28,152 nt of DNA from Granulicella sp. (GCA_003133205.1 PKWK01000403.1:16098-44249), one strand, 5' to 3'. Shown: positions 8,970-17,393, counted from the first letter of the stretch. Numbers and translations: made by a program. Notes: generated by a model not told the origin, from the letters alone.

Positions 8970-10070
8970 TCATGCGGTTGAGTTCACTGACTGGATCAGG
9001 CCGCGAATGTATCCATAGCAGAAGGCGAATGATTGCAGCGAGCCAGGGTCAGCCTCGGCCAGCGGAACGTGGTCGGGCATCAGCATGTAAGGATAGCCAA
9101 TCTCCTTGTACACCTTGATCGCCTTTACAAAATCAACGTCGCCTTCGTCCGGAAAGACCTCCACGAAGTCATTTCGCCCTCCGCGAATGTTGCGGAAGTG
9201 AACATTGAAGATCTTTTTGCGCGCGCCAAAGTATCGGATGACGTCGAAGATTTCTACGCCCGGATGTTGGAGATTCTCTGAAATCGTTCCCTGGCAGAAG
9301 TTCAGTCCGTGATACGCACTCTCTTGAATGGTGATAAATCTCTTCAGCCCGTCGATGGTGCCCAGCACCCGATTTACGCCCTGATACCCTTCCGGCGGGA
9401 CGCCTGGATCCTGTGGATGGCACGCCATCCGAATCTTGTGCTCGTTCGCCACCGGGATCACACGGTCGAGAAAATAAGTAATGCGTTCCCAGAAAGCATC
9501 TGCGTCGACGCGTCCAGCTTTGGTGAGCGGCGTTGCAGGATGCGTTTCAGAGAGCTTCCAGAAGTGGTTCATCGCATCGCCGCGCCCGGGCACACGCCCA
9601 GTGCGCAGAACGCCCAGGATGCTCATGTTGTACTTGATCGATGGAATGCCCGCCTGCGCGCAGTTTCGGATGAAGGTCTGCAACGCCTCAATGTCGCGGT
9701 CGCGCTCCGGGCTCTGCGCCCGCATGATCGCCGGATGCTTCTCGGTGTCAATAAAACTGGACTCGAGAAACGGAGCCGCGGTGCAGTCCACGCTGATGCC
9801 GTACTTGCCGGCCATATCCATCATCGTCCTGAGTTCATCCACAGTGGCGTAGAGACGGTCGCCCTTGATCTGCGGGTAGCCGCAGATGTTTTGCACACCA
9901 TAGCGAGCAAGGTACTTCAGATGCACATCATTCGTCGGGGCGGTCTGATCGCCCAGCTTCATCAGGCCCGGCGTTGATGGAGCGCCTGCGGCCGCCGCCG
10001 CCGCGGCGTTTCCTTGATGGGCCAGTAACCCAGCCGCGCCACTCGATGCGATGAATTGTCGCCTGTTCAT
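8970..10070 (-). CDS. Tat-exported mannonate dehydratase (UxuA)-like protein
   Basis: TIM-barrel protein related to mannonate dehydratase, which removes water from D-mannonate in hexuronate breakdown. The N-terminus MNRRQFIASSGAAGLLA is a twin-arginine export signal, unexpected for UxuA, which is cytoplasmic. Putative metal ligands match the order and approximate spacing known for UxuA (His, Cys, His, Asp): His218 in ACHPQDPG, Cys259 in LNFCQGTIS, His291 in NVHFRNIRGG and Asp333 in LMPDHVP. I chose ATG 10070 because AGGA sits 8 nt upstream; ATG 10079, three codons earlier, has AGG directly against it. The size (366 residues) is close to UxuA (about 390). It is a single gene, convergent with the efflux operon and downstream of tRNA-Leu. 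The enzyme could act on another sugar acid; a broader xylose-isomerase-like label would also fit. Confidence 0.8.
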   Translation of the reverse strand: MNRRQFIASSGAAGLLAHQGNAAAAAAAGAPSTPGLMKLGDQTAPTNDVHLKYLARYGVQNICGYPQIKGDRLYATVDELRTMMDMAGKYGISVDCTAAPFLESSFIDTEKHPAIMRAQSPERDRDIEALQTFIRNCAQAGIPSIKYNMSILGVLRTGRVPGRGDAMNHFWKLSETHPATPLTKAGRVDADAFWERITYFLDRVIPVANEHKIRMACHPQDPGVPPEGYQGVNRVLGTIDGLKRFITIQESAYHGLNFCQGTISENLQHPGVEIFDVIRYFGARKKIFNVHFRNIRGGRNDFVEVFPDEGDVDFVKAIKVYKEIGYPYMLMPDHVPLAEADPGSLQSFAFCYGYIRGLIQSVNSTA

Positions 10071-10166
10071 GTAGGCCATCCTACCCGAAGGTGAAAGCCT
10101 CAGGTCGCAAGCTCTCGTTTGACTACGTCAGATACCTAACCTGGTTGTCGGCCTCTGCTGATTCTA

Positions 10167-10255
10167 TGGTGCCCGGAGGGGGACTTGAACCCCCACGGGA
10201 TTTTACTCCCTGCGGATTTTAAGTCCGCTGTGTCTGCCGATTTCACCATCCGGGC
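10167..10255 (-). tRNA. tRNA-Leu, anticodon UAA
   Basis: Read on the minus strand it starts GCCCGGATGGTGAAAT and ends TCCGGGCACCA. The 7-bp acceptor stem is perfect, and the CCA end is encoded (10167-10169). The anticodon arm GCGGA-CTTAAAA-TCCGC gives anticodon UAA, reading the UUA leucine codon. The T arm contains GGTTCAAGTCC. The long variable arm gives 86 nt before CCA, the class II size of leucine tRNAs. It lies 83 bp downstream of the transglycosylase gene on the same strand and may have its own promoter. Confidence 0.97.
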
Positions 10256-10337
10256 GTTGCGTTTGCCTTCCACATCGTAACCCACGAGCGGAGTGGAAGG
10301 GCGGCCCGCGCGGTGCCGGCCTCTCGCAGCCCGGTAG

Positions 10338-12689
10338 CTAGCGCGCGGGATATAGCGCGCGATACATCTCCCGGTTGCGCAGGATCGCCTGAACGTAGTC
10401 GCGCGTTTCGGAGAAGGGAATCGACTCTACAAACTCGGGAACATCCTTGTAATCGTTGCTCGCAAGCCACTGCCGGACCGGCGTATCCCCGGCGTTATAG
10501 GCTGCAAGCGCGTACTCCACCTGCCCGCCAAAGCGATCCAGCACCTGTTTCAGGTTTGTCGTCCCCAGCTCCAGATTCACCGACGGATCGAGCAACTGCC
10601 TCGTGTCGAACCGCTTGATCCCGTGCTTCTTCGCCATCGATTTTCCCACCGACGGCAGCAGTTGCATCAGGCCGTAAGCGTTTGCTCGGCTCACCGCAGT
10701 GGCATTGAACTCCGACTCCTGCCGCACCAGCGACGCCACAAGATACGGGTCGAGCCCGTTGTTACCCGAGTCCGCCACCAACTCTTTCCAGTACGGCTGA
10801 GGGAACAGAAGTTGCCAGTAGATCTGGGGAACCTGGTCCATCGGCAGCGTGAAGAACGAGATCCCGCTGTGCTTCATCGACTGCAGCGCTCGCGTGTACT
10901 CGCCATAGGAGACGTAAATCTCGCTTTGCGCCAGCGCGCCCCACTCATCCGAAGTTGGGCTGGCGCGAATCTCCGGCGCGATGAACTCATTCAGTGCAGC
11001 GTTCGCGAGCAGCCGTGCCTTGATCAGATGCGTATCGTTCTCCGGCAGCTCGCCGGTCAACTCCGGCGCCGGGGCCTTCTGCGCCGCGCTCAGCGCTGGA
11101 GCCGGCGGCGTTGCGGGCTGCGTGCCCAGCACCGCAAGCCGCTGTCTCGCCAGGTTGGCGTAGTAATAGTCCGTGTAGATCTCTGACACTCTGCGGTAGT
11201 AGTTCACCGCCTGGCCAAAGTTATGTTCCTCGTCCTCGTAGATCCGCCCGCGCCAATAGAGTGCATCCGGGATCTCACTGCCTCCTGCGTAGCGTTGGAT
11301 CTGTTCATCCATCAGCCGCGCCGCCTCGGCATAGTTGCGAGTGCGGTAGTTCATCCACGCCGCGCGCCAGTGCGAAGAAGGAGCGTAGGTGCTGTTTGGA
11401 AACATCTTCACCAGCATGCTGTAGTGATTGATCGCCTGCGCCGCATCGTGCTTCAGCAGATACATGTTCCCGCCCGAATAGAGCGCCTCTTCCAGCCACC
11501 GACTGGTGGGAAAGCGCTGCACCATCTGCGCGATCAGCGCATCATGCCCGGCCCGGTCGTCCTCGTTGCGCGACAACTCCGCCAGCATATACAGCTTTAG
11601 CGCGGCGCTATCGTCGCCGGTTTCAGGAAGCTTCTCGACATCGCGCCGGCTCAGGTGCTTCAGCTTGAAGTCGCACACGGCGGCGTAGATGATCAGCGCG
11701 TCGCGGTCGGCCGTGCTCAGTTGCGGATTGTTCTTCCCGATGGCGTTGTACTCGGCGCTGGCCTCGCTATATCGCTTCGCGTTGAACAGCACGTCGGCAT
11801 GGGTCTTTCGCTCGGCCGCGCTCAGCGGAGCACCCATCGCCTGCAGTTGTGTAGCAGCCTGCGTAGCCTCATTCGTCAGCGGCTGCGTCGTATAGATCTT
11901 GCGGAAGACAGGCGTCGCGTGAGCGGCGTCTCCCGCCAGTTGATAGGCTCGCCCCAGAGCGTAGCGGAAGCCAGCTTGCTCGGCCCCCGCGGTACTCGCG
12001 AGCGGTTCAAGCACGTGCAGCGCACCCTGCGCGTCTCCCTGCTGCAGATGCGCATTCGCCAGCAGCACGGGCGCGGTGGGCACGAAGATGCTGTCCGGAT
12101 AATGATCCGCGAAATGATCCAGCAGCGCGTACGCATCCCCTGCGCGGCCCGCCTGGATCGCTGCCTGCGCTCCGAGGTAGTCGGCGTAATCGTCCAACGC
12201 TTCACCCGCCCGCTTCGCCTGGCTGTAGTTCGTAACCGCCTCCGGGTAGCGATGGTCCAGCATGTACGCGTGTCCCAGCGCGAGATGCGCCGCCGCCGCA
12301 CCCTCGCCTGGATGGCTTTGCCCATAGTTCAGCACTCCAGCGTACGCCGCCGCCGAGCGCGTCGCGGCAAGTTGCTGCGCCATCGGCCGCAACTGTGCCG
12401 ACGCCAGAAATGCGCTGGTCAGCTTGATGCTCCGCGCCGTAGGTGGCTTGAAGGGCACGTGCTTCCGCAGGCTGGCTTTGACGGGAACTCGCGATGTCGT
12501 CTTCTTATCCGTCGCAGCCGTCGCCTTCTTCACGGCTGGCTTTTTCTTTGTCGAAGCCGCCGGCGTTTTGTCCGCGGCCGGTGCGCTCGAATTCGTTCCA
12601 GAGAGATCCTTCGCCACAAGTCTGTTTCCAGGCCAGAGCAGGCAACTCAACAGCGCGGCCACTCGAAACATAGTCTTTCTATCCAGCAT
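10338..12689 (-). CDS. Soluble lytic murein transglycosylase (GH23, Slt70-like) with TPR-type N-terminal region
   Basis: Cleaves peptidoglycan between MurNAc and GlcNAc with formation of 1,6-anhydro-MurNAc, in the periplasm. The 783-residue product has an N-terminal hydrophobic export signal (FRVAALLSCLLW), then a Lys/Ala/Thr-rich linker to about residue 75. A long alpha-helical array with TPR-like repeats follows (GHAYMLDHRYPEAVTNY, GRAYQLAGDAAHATPVF). The C-terminal SLT domain has catalytic Glu658 in VRQESEFNATAVS, then ANAYGLMQLLPS and ALAAYNAGDTPVRQW. I chose ATG 12689 (GGAG 9 nt upstream); the frame stays open 33 codons further but without a plausible start. At this size it resembles Slt70 (about 620 residues) plus an extended helical region. 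The low-complexity linker just after the signal may be wall-associated. Confidence 0.93.
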   Translation of the reverse strand: MLDRKTMFRVAALLSCLLWPGNRLVAKDLSGTNSSAPAADKTPAASTKKKPAVKKATAATDKKTTSRVPVKASLRKHVPFKPPTARSIKLTSAFLASAQLRPMAQQLAATRSAAAYAGVLNYGQSHPGEGAAAAHLALGHAYMLDHRYPEAVTNYSQAKRAGEALDDYADYLGAQAAIQAGRAGDAYALLDHFADHYPDSIFVPTAPVLLANAHLQQGDAQGALHVLEPLASTAGAEQAGFRYALGRAYQLAGDAAHATPVFRKIYTTQPLTNEATQAATQLQAMGAPLSAAERKTHADVLFNAKRYSEASAEYNAIGKNNPQLSTADRDALIIYAAVCDFKLKHLSRRDVEKLPETGDDSAALKLYMLAELSRNEDDRAGHDALIAQMVQRFPTSRWLEEALYSGGNMYLLKHDAAQAINHYSMLVKMFPNSTYAPSSHWRAAWMNYRTRNYAEAARLMDEQIQRYAGGSEIPDALYWRGRIYEDEEHNFGQAVNYYRRVSEIYTDYYYANLARQRLAVLGTQPATPPAPALSAAQKAPAPELTGELPENDTHLIKARLLANAALNEFIAPEIRASPTSDEWGALAQSEIYVSYGEYTRALQSMKHSGISFFTLPMDQVPQIYWQLLFPQPYWKELVADSGNNGLDPYLVASLVRQESEFNATAVSRANAYGLMQLLPSVGKSMAKKHGIKRFDTRQLLDPSVNLELGTTNLKQVLDRFGGQVEYALAAYNAGDTPVRQWLASNDYKDVPEFVESIPFSETRDYVQAILRNREMYRALYPAR

Positions 12690-12993
12690 TCCTTCACGCT
12701 CCAACGATCGGCTTGCCCGCCCGCACTCCAACCAGCCAAAGCCCACATATACGACTCTAAGGCCGCATCGGCCTTCCGCGCCGGTCACACACTCGCGCGA
12801 ACCACTTCAGGTACATCCACTTCTCAGATTCCGCGCGTCGATTTGCTCCCATTGCCAACCCTATTCCCGGCTCCCGAGAGCCCGTCCCATTGCCCACGGT
12901 ACGCCAGCCATTTACACTGAGGTCAGCGGTCAGCAACCTCGGTCTCCTCTTTGGCCCTCCGCCAGGCGAGCACCTAAGGTTTAGACGGGACAA
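12690..12993. promoter_or_regulatory. Divergent intergenic region between the transglycosylase and the sigma factor
   Basis: 304 bp separate two divergent genes, so both promoters should lie here. I see a direct repeat GGTCAGC (12922-12928 and 12929-12935, in tandem) upstream of the sigma gene and a short flanking inverted pair GAGGT/ACCTC. I see no clear ECF-type GGAAC...GTC promoter and no RNA gene or additional ORF that I would support. Confidence 0.3.
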
Positions 12994-13635
12994 TTGCAAC
13001 TTTTGCCTATGCCAGCCATCCAATCTCCAGTCGCGGAAGAGATCCACCCCGACGTCGCGTTAGTTGCGCGCGCAAAAGAGGGGGACACCGCGGCGTTTGA
13101 GCAGCTCGTTCAGCAGTATGAACGTCAGATTTTTCGGGTAGCGCAGCACATTACCCAAAACCGCGAGGACGCGGAAGACATCACGCAGGATGCGTTCCTC
13201 AAGGCGTACCAAAAGTTGGATCAGTTCCAGGGCAACTCCAAGTTCTCCACCTGGCTGGTCCGCATCGCAGTCAACGAAAGTCTTATGCGCCTGCGCAAGC
13301 GTAAGACCAGCAAGACCGTCTCCATGGACGAAGACGTCCAGACGGAAGATGGCTCCATTCCGCGCGATTTCGCCGAATGGAGACCGAACCCGGAGCAGCT
13401 TTATGGCCAGAACGAACTCGGCGACATTCTCCGCAAGACCATCCAGGGTTTGCCTCCCGGCTTCCGCACCGTCTTCACCCTGCGCGACGTCGAGAACCTC
13501 TCGACCGAAGAGACAGCAGAGGCACTCGGCTTGAGCGTTCCCGCCGTCAAATCGAGACTGTTGCGCGCACGCCTTCAACTGCGCGAGCGCCTCAGCCGCT
13601 ACTTCCGGCAGAAAAACGGAGGGGCTAAGCCGTGA
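12994..13635 (+). CDS. ECF RNA polymerase sigma factor (RpoE/SigR-like)
   Basis: Directs RNA polymerase to a stress regulon. The 213-residue product has sigma region 2 at about residues 20-95, with AFEQLVQQYERQIFRVAQHI, EDAEDITQDAFLKAYQKL and FQGNSKFSTWLVRIAVNE, and region 4 at about 150-200, with LPPGFRTVFTLRDVENLS and the helix-turn-helix EALGLSVPAVKSRLLRARLQ. Between them lies a linker with NPEQLYGQNELG. The start is uncertain: TTG 12994 opens the frame with only a weak GGGA upstream, while ATG 13009 five codons later has no SD. The stop overlaps the start of the anti-sigma gene (GTGA), the usual sign of a paired sigma/anti-sigma unit. Confidence 0.93.
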   Translation: MQLLPMPAIQSPVAEEIHPDVALVARAKEGDTAAFEQLVQQYERQIFRVAQHITQNREDAEDITQDAFLKAYQKLDQFQGNSKFSTWLVRIAVNESLMRLRKRKTSKTVSMDEDVQTEDGSIPRDFAEWRPNPEQLYGQNELGDILRKTIQGLPPGFRTVFTLRDVENLSTEETAEALGLSVPAVKSRLLRARLQLRERLSRYFRQKNGGAKP

Positions 13636-13868
13636 CCTGCACCGATTTCCTCTCGCAACTTACCGACTACTTCGACGGCAAAGTCGACCCCAAGCTCCTC
13701 GCCGAGGTCCAGGCCCACATCTGCGAGTGCCACCACTGCGAAGTCGTGCTCGATACCACCCGCCAGACCATCGCCATCTATCGCGAAAACGAGATCTACG
13801 AGTTTCCGACAGAACTGCGCGAGCGCCTGCACGCCGCTATCATGGCCAAGTGCCGAACCCCCCGCTGA
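13632..13868 (+). CDS. Small soluble zinc-binding anti-sigma factor (ZAS family)
   Basis: Probably binds and silences the sigma factor encoded just upstream. It is only 78 residues, begins at GTG inside the sigma stop (GTGA overlap), and has no membrane helix, so it acts in the cytoplasm. The zinc motif is Cys3-x25-His29-x3-Cys33-x2-Cys36 (AHICECHHC). From memory, this spacing is the same as in the redox-sensing anti-sigma RsrA of Streptomyces (Cys11, His37, Cys41, Cys44). Two more cysteines, Cys31 and one four residues from the C-terminus, could take part in disulfide switching. A thiol-oxidation response is therefore a reasonable inference but is not shown. Without the sigma gene next door so small a protein would be hard to call. 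Confidence 0.88.
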   Translation: MTCTDFLSQLTDYFDGKVDPKLLAEVQAHICECHHCEVVLDTTRQTIAIYRENEIYEFPTELRERLHAAIMAKCRTPR

Positions 13869-14085
13869 CCTGATATCATCCTGACCTGAGCACTGGCAGA
13901 GGAATGGCTCGAAGAAGCCGATCTCGCCAGCACCAGCCGAACGCTTGCGACTGCAAGTCGGGTCCGCGAGTTTACCCGTAGACCTCCGCGCAATAGTCGC
14001 CCCCAGGGCATTGTTTCATTTTCACCCGCCTCATCAAGAACGTATGTTGAGCCGGGCTGTCGAGGCTTGATTAAGCGGAGATCCC

Positions 14086-14571
14086 ATGCACGCCAATAAA
14101 CTCTGCGTTTTGTTCAGCTGTCTCCTCGCCGCAACGCTCGCCGCCAGTGCCCAGGACAGAAAGCCCGGCCTCTACGAGCTGACGCTGGTCACCACCACCG
14201 TCTCACCCACCCCCGCCGTCTATCCCCCTCGCACCTCGCAGGTCTGCCTCACCCAGGAGATGATCGACAAGTACGGCGCCATCGTGCCCGAGAATCTCAC
14301 CCGCGCCTGCCAGTTGGTCAATGTCGTCAAGAAGCCCGGGGGAATGACCGCCGACATGGTCTGCTCCGGCCCAATCGTGGGCAAGGGAACGCTCGAAGTC
14401 AACTGGTCCGACAGCGAACACGCCAAAGGAAACCTTCACTTCAGCGGAAAGATTCGCCCCGGACAAGACGAAATCAAGATTGAATGGAGCGCCGCAAGCA
14501 GTTCCGTCTACAAGGGTCCCGACTGCGGCACCGTCAAGCCCGTCTCCCCCGCCGCCCCCACCACACCCTGA
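14086..14571 (+). CDS. Exported DUF3617-like protein of unknown function
   Basis: 161 residues with a signal peptide (CVLFSCLLAATLAASAQD, cleavage near residue 23). The mature part starts KPGLYELTLVTTT and has QVCLTQEMIDKYG, then cysteines spaced in the DUF3617 style (RACQLVNV, ADMVCSG, GPDCG). DUF3617 proteins are small exported beta-rich proteins with no assigned role; they often occur singly. The start is supported by GGAG 7 nt before ATG 14086. The C-terminus is a Pro/Ala/Thr tail. It is convergent with the next gene with one base between the two stops. The family call is moderate because only the pattern, not an alignment, supports it. Confidence 0.7.
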   Translation: MHANKLCVLFSCLLAATLAASAQDRKPGLYELTLVTTTVSPTPAVYPPRTSQVCLTQEMIDKYGAIVPENLTRACQLVNVVKKPGGMTADMVCSGPIVGKGTLEVNWSDSEHAKGNLHFSGKIRPGQDEIKIEWSAASSSVYKGPDCGTVKPVSPAAPTTP

Positions 14572-14572
14572 C

Positions 14573-15139
14573 TCAATAAATCCCGGGAACCAGCCGCTTC
14601 GTGGTCTTGCTGTACTCCTCATAATCCTGTCCAAAAGCCTGCCCCAGCGCCGCCTCCTCCACCCGCATGCGATAGAGCAGCGCCGCAAAGGTCGGAATCA
14701 CCAGGATCGCCAGCGCCATCCAGTTCCGCGTCCGCACCCCGATCGCCGCGAAGATGATCATCATCCCCGTGTACGAAGGATGCCGTACCACCGCAAACAA
14801 TCCGCGCCGGTAAAGCTTCTGGTCCGCGCGTATCGCCACATTGACGCTGAAGGCTCTGCCCAGGCTCACAATCGACACCCACCGGATTGCCAGCCCCGCC
14901 ACCATCATCCCCAGGCTCGACGTCCGCAGCCAGTGCGCCCCGCCGAACATCGTGTAGCCATGGGTGTAGCCATGCTCCGAACCCACCCAGATTGACCCGA
15001 AGATCACGATCCACAACACGAAGATCGAGCCGCGGTCACGCACCGTTCCGCCGCTGTGCCTTCGCGTGCGCGTCACCACCACCAGCAGCACCTCGGACGC
15101 GCACCACGTCCAGTACAGAATCACCCAAAGACTTGGCAT
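14573..15139 (-). CDS. Membrane methyltransferase of the isoprenylcysteine carboxyl methyltransferase (ICMT/PEMT-like) family
   Basis: Integral membrane protein of 188 residues with about five hydrophobic helices. The conserved C-terminal SAM-binding part is clear: LYRRGLFAVVRHPSYTGMM (about residues 109-127), RVEEAALGQAFGQDYEEY and TKRLVPGIY. Bacterial members methylate unknown carboxylates or lipids; prenylated proteins are not expected here, so the substrate is open. I chose ATG 15139 with GAGGG upstream; a GTG five codons earlier is possible. Its 5' side faces the GH39 gene, so the 115-bp gap holds divergent promoters. Confidence 0.88.
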   Translation of the reverse strand: MPSLWVILYWTWCASEVLLVVVTRTRRHSGGTVRDRGSIFVLWIVIFGSIWVGSEHGYTHGYTMFGGAHWLRTSSLGMMVAGLAIRWVSIVSLGRAFSVNVAIRADQKLYRRGLFAVVRHPSYTGMMIIFAAIGVRTRNWMALAILVIPTFAALLYRMRVEEAALGQAFGQDYEEYSKTTKRLVPGIY

Positions 15140-15254
15140 TTCCCGCCCTCGCACCGCTGCTACAGCGTACCTTACATCCCAGCCTGTAGAATTGTTCCGC
15201 CGCGGGACCCTCTGTCCGCGCTCAATTACCTACAAGGATGAGGTACAGCTCTCG

Positions 15255-16961
15255 ATGCGTAGATTCGCTCTCGCTCTCCTTTGCGCTTCCAGCTTCTACG
15301 TGCAGGCGCAGGCACCCGCCACCGCGACCGCGGACACCGCACCCGTCGCCATCCACGTCGATCTCGCCACCTCGCAAGGCGCCTACAAACCCATCGGAAG
15401 CTGGTTCGGCTACGACGAATCCAACTTCACTACCATGAAGTACGGCCGCCAGCTCCTGCCCGAATTGCACGATCTCTCGCCCGCGCCCGTCTACATCCGC
15501 GCCCATCACCTCTTTACCTCGGGCGACGGCACCGCCAAACTCAAGTGGTCGTCGACCAACGTCTTCACGCTCGACGCCAGCGGCAAGCCGGTTTACGACT
15601 TCACCATCCTCGACCAGATCTTCGACGAATACAAAGCCGCAGGCGTCCGCCCCATGGTCGAGCTCGGCTTCATGCCCAAAGACCTTGCCTCCGGCACCAC
15701 GCCCTACGAGATGCCGTACCCCAAGACCGTCTCCGGCTCCGTCCAGAGTCCGCCCAAAGACTACGCAATGTGGGGCGAACTCGTCCGCCGCGTCACCGAG
15801 CACTTCGTCCAGCGCTACGGAAAGGCCGAGGTCGCCACCTGGTACTTCGAGGTCTGGAACGAGCCCGACATCTCCTACTGGCAGGGCACACCCGAGCAGT
15901 ACTTCAAGCTCTACGACTACTCCGTCGCCGGCGTGCGCAAGGCGCTGCCGAATGCCCAGGTCGGCGGCCCCGGCTCCACCGGCCCCGGCAGCCAGCGCGC
16001 TATCAGCTTCCTCACCAACTTCCTCAACCACTGCGCCAACGACAAGAACGCCGCCACCGGCGAGCCCATCCCGCTCGACTTCATCTCCTTCCACCCCAAG
16101 GGCAGCCCCCGCTTCATCCCTGCCGCTCCCGGTGAAGCCGGCCACGTCCGCATGGGCCTCTCGAACGAGCTCAACGCCGCCGCCAACGGCTTCCGCACCG
16201 TCGCCGCCTCAGCGAAATATCACAACCTCCCCATCATCCTCTCCGAGGCCGATCCCGAAGGCTGCGCCGCCTGCTCCGCCAAGGAGAATCCCGCCAACGC
16301 CTATCGCAACGGACCGCTCTATCCCAGCTACACCGCCACGGCCATGAAGGGCCTGCTCGATCTCGCCGCGCAGAACAAGGTCAATCTCATCGGAATGGTC
16401 TCGTGGTCGTTCGAGTTCGAAAGCAAGCAGTACTTCGAAGGCTTCCGCACCCTCGCCACCAACGGCATCGACAAGCCCGTGCTCAACGTCTTCCGCATGG
16501 CCGGCTTCTTCTCCGGCGATCGCGTGGCCACCACCAGCTCCGCCCAAATCCCCGTCGCAGACATCGTCAAATCTGGCGTCCGCGCGCAGCCTTCAGACGT
16601 CGACGCCTTCGCCACCAAAGCCGCCCACGAAGCCGCCGTCATGCTCTGGAACTACCATGACGACGACCTGCCCGCCCCCTCCGCCCCGGTCACCGTCACC
16701 ATCTCTGGAATCCCCGCCGGCGTCCACAAAGTCCGGCTCCAGCACTTCCGCATCGACGACACCCATTCCAACGCCTTCACCGTCTGGAAAGCCATGGGCT
16801 CGCCCCAGGACCCCACCCCCGAGCAGTACGCCCAACTCAAGTCCGCCGGCCAGCTCCAACTCCTCACCTCGCCCGAATGGCTCGACGTAACCACGGGCTC
16901 CGTCACCATCGCCACCGACCTGCCGCGCCAGGCCACCTCCCTCCTCCACCTCACCTGGTAA
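15255..16961 (+). CDS. Exported GH39-family glycosidase (beta-xylosidase-like)
   Basis: Likely releases xylose or a related sugar from plant polysaccharide outside the cytoplasm. The 568-residue product begins with a signal peptide (RFALALLCASSFYVQAQA). The barrel contains YIRAHHLFTSGDG, then WYFEVWNEPDISYWQGTPEQ with the acid/base Glu203, and IILSEADPEGCAAC with the probable nucleophile Glu331. FISFHPKG and MVSWSFEFESKQYFEGFRT also fit GH39. A C-terminal beta-sandwich (about residues 470-568) follows. ATG 15255 has an AAGGATGAGG purine block 11-20 nt upstream; the frame is open further 5' but through sequence that looks non-coding. Activity could be beta-xylosidase or alpha-L-iduronidase-like; the former is far commoner in soil bacteria. 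Confidence 0.88.
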   Translation: MRRFALALLCASSFYVQAQAPATATADTAPVAIHVDLATSQGAYKPIGSWFGYDESNFTTMKYGRQLLPELHDLSPAPVYIRAHHLFTSGDGTAKLKWSSTNVFTLDASGKPVYDFTILDQIFDEYKAAGVRPMVELGFMPKDLASGTTPYEMPYPKTVSGSVQSPPKDYAMWGELVRRVTEHFVQRYGKAEVATWYFEVWNEPDISYWQGTPEQYFKLYDYSVAGVRKALPNAQVGGPGSTGPGSQRAISFLTNFLNHCANDKNAATGEPIPLDFISFHPKGSPRFIPAAPGEAGHVRMGLSNELNAAANGFRTVAASAKYHNLPIILSEADPEGCAACSAKENPANAYRNGPLYPSYTATAMKGLLDLAAQNKVNLIGMVSWSFEFESKQYFEGFRTLATNGIDKPVLNVFRMAGFFSGDRVATTSSAQIPVADIVKSGVRAQPSDVDAFATKAAHEAAVMLWNYHDDDLPAPSAPVTVTISGIPAGVHKVRLQHFRIDDTHSNAFTVWKAMGSPQDPTPEQYAQLKSAGQLQLLTSPEWLDVTTGSVTIATDLPRQATSLLHLTW

Positions 16962-17034
16962 ACCCACAGCTAACATTGCGCTGCTTCATCGGAAGCGGGC
17001 CGAAAGAGGATGCTGAAAGAGCGAGTTTTCGTTA

Positions 17035-17090
17035 AGGGCACGGCTTTACCCGTGCCGTAAGAGCCACAGAATCAGACGGGCTTTACAGGC
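17035..17090 (+). repeat. Intergenic hairpin repeat, unit A
   Basis: A perfect 7-bp stem GGCACGG/CCGTGCC (17037-17043, 17050-17056) closes the loop CTTTAC. It is followed by CGTAAGAGCCACAGAATCAG and a GGGCTTTA whose second arm has decayed. The segment 17055-17085 matches 17231-17261 in 30 of 31 positions. Confidence 0.8.
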
Positions 17091-17111
17091 TAAAAAATTT
17101 GCTTCTGAGAT

Positions 17112-17178
17112 AGGCCGGGACTTTAGTCCCGGCGTAACCGGCACAAAATCGAAGCGGGCTTTAGCCCCCGGGACACGC
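17112..17178 (+). repeat. Intergenic hairpin repeat, unit B
   Basis: Same architecture as unit A with a different stem sequence: GCCGGGA/TCCCGGC (17114-17120, 17127-17133) around the loop CTTTAG. A GTAA spacer and then the second hairpin GGGCT-TT-AGCCC (17156-17167) follow. Confidence 0.8.
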
Positions 17179-17229
17179 TTCTTGCGCTCTCGGCCCTAAA
17201 ACCACCTTTTCCGCAGCCTGTTCATCCCC

Positions 17230-17275
17230 GCCGTAAGAGCCACACAATCAGACGGGCTTTAGCCCCAGAGGTCAC
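17230..17275 (+). repeat. Intergenic hairpin repeat, unit C (5' hairpin missing)
   Basis: Begins with CCGTAAGAGCCACA as in unit A and carries an intact second hairpin GGGCT-TT-AGCCC (17254-17265), followed by CAGAGGTCAC. The first hairpin is absent, so this copy is truncated or was only partly duplicated. Confidence 0.75.
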
Positions 17276-17393
17276 TGTGCATGGCTATCGAACACTTTGT
17301 CTGCGCCTCTGAAAGCCCGGCTCATATCCCTGCGTGCGCTCTACGTGGACGACCGATGGACAGATGATCCCGAGGTAAGTCATTGGATCAATC

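Noticed and set aside
11655..12920. Plus-strand open frame (421 codons) opposite the transglycosylase
   Set aside because: Shadow of the slt-like gene; Arg-rich and motif-free.
13869..14085. Possible small gene or RNA between the anti-sigma factor and the DUF3617-like gene
   Set aside because: Only very short frames (22 codons from 13903) without SD; no clear secondary structure or known RNA motif.
15222..16145. Minus-strand open frame (307 codons) opposite the GH39 gene
   Set aside because: Gly/Val/Glu-rich pattern made by GC-rich third positions; catalytic motifs are on the other strand.
17035..17275. Regularly spaced repeats that might be a CRISPR array
   Set aside because: Units are self-paired hairpins of unequal length and spacing, only three in number, with no cas genes nearby.
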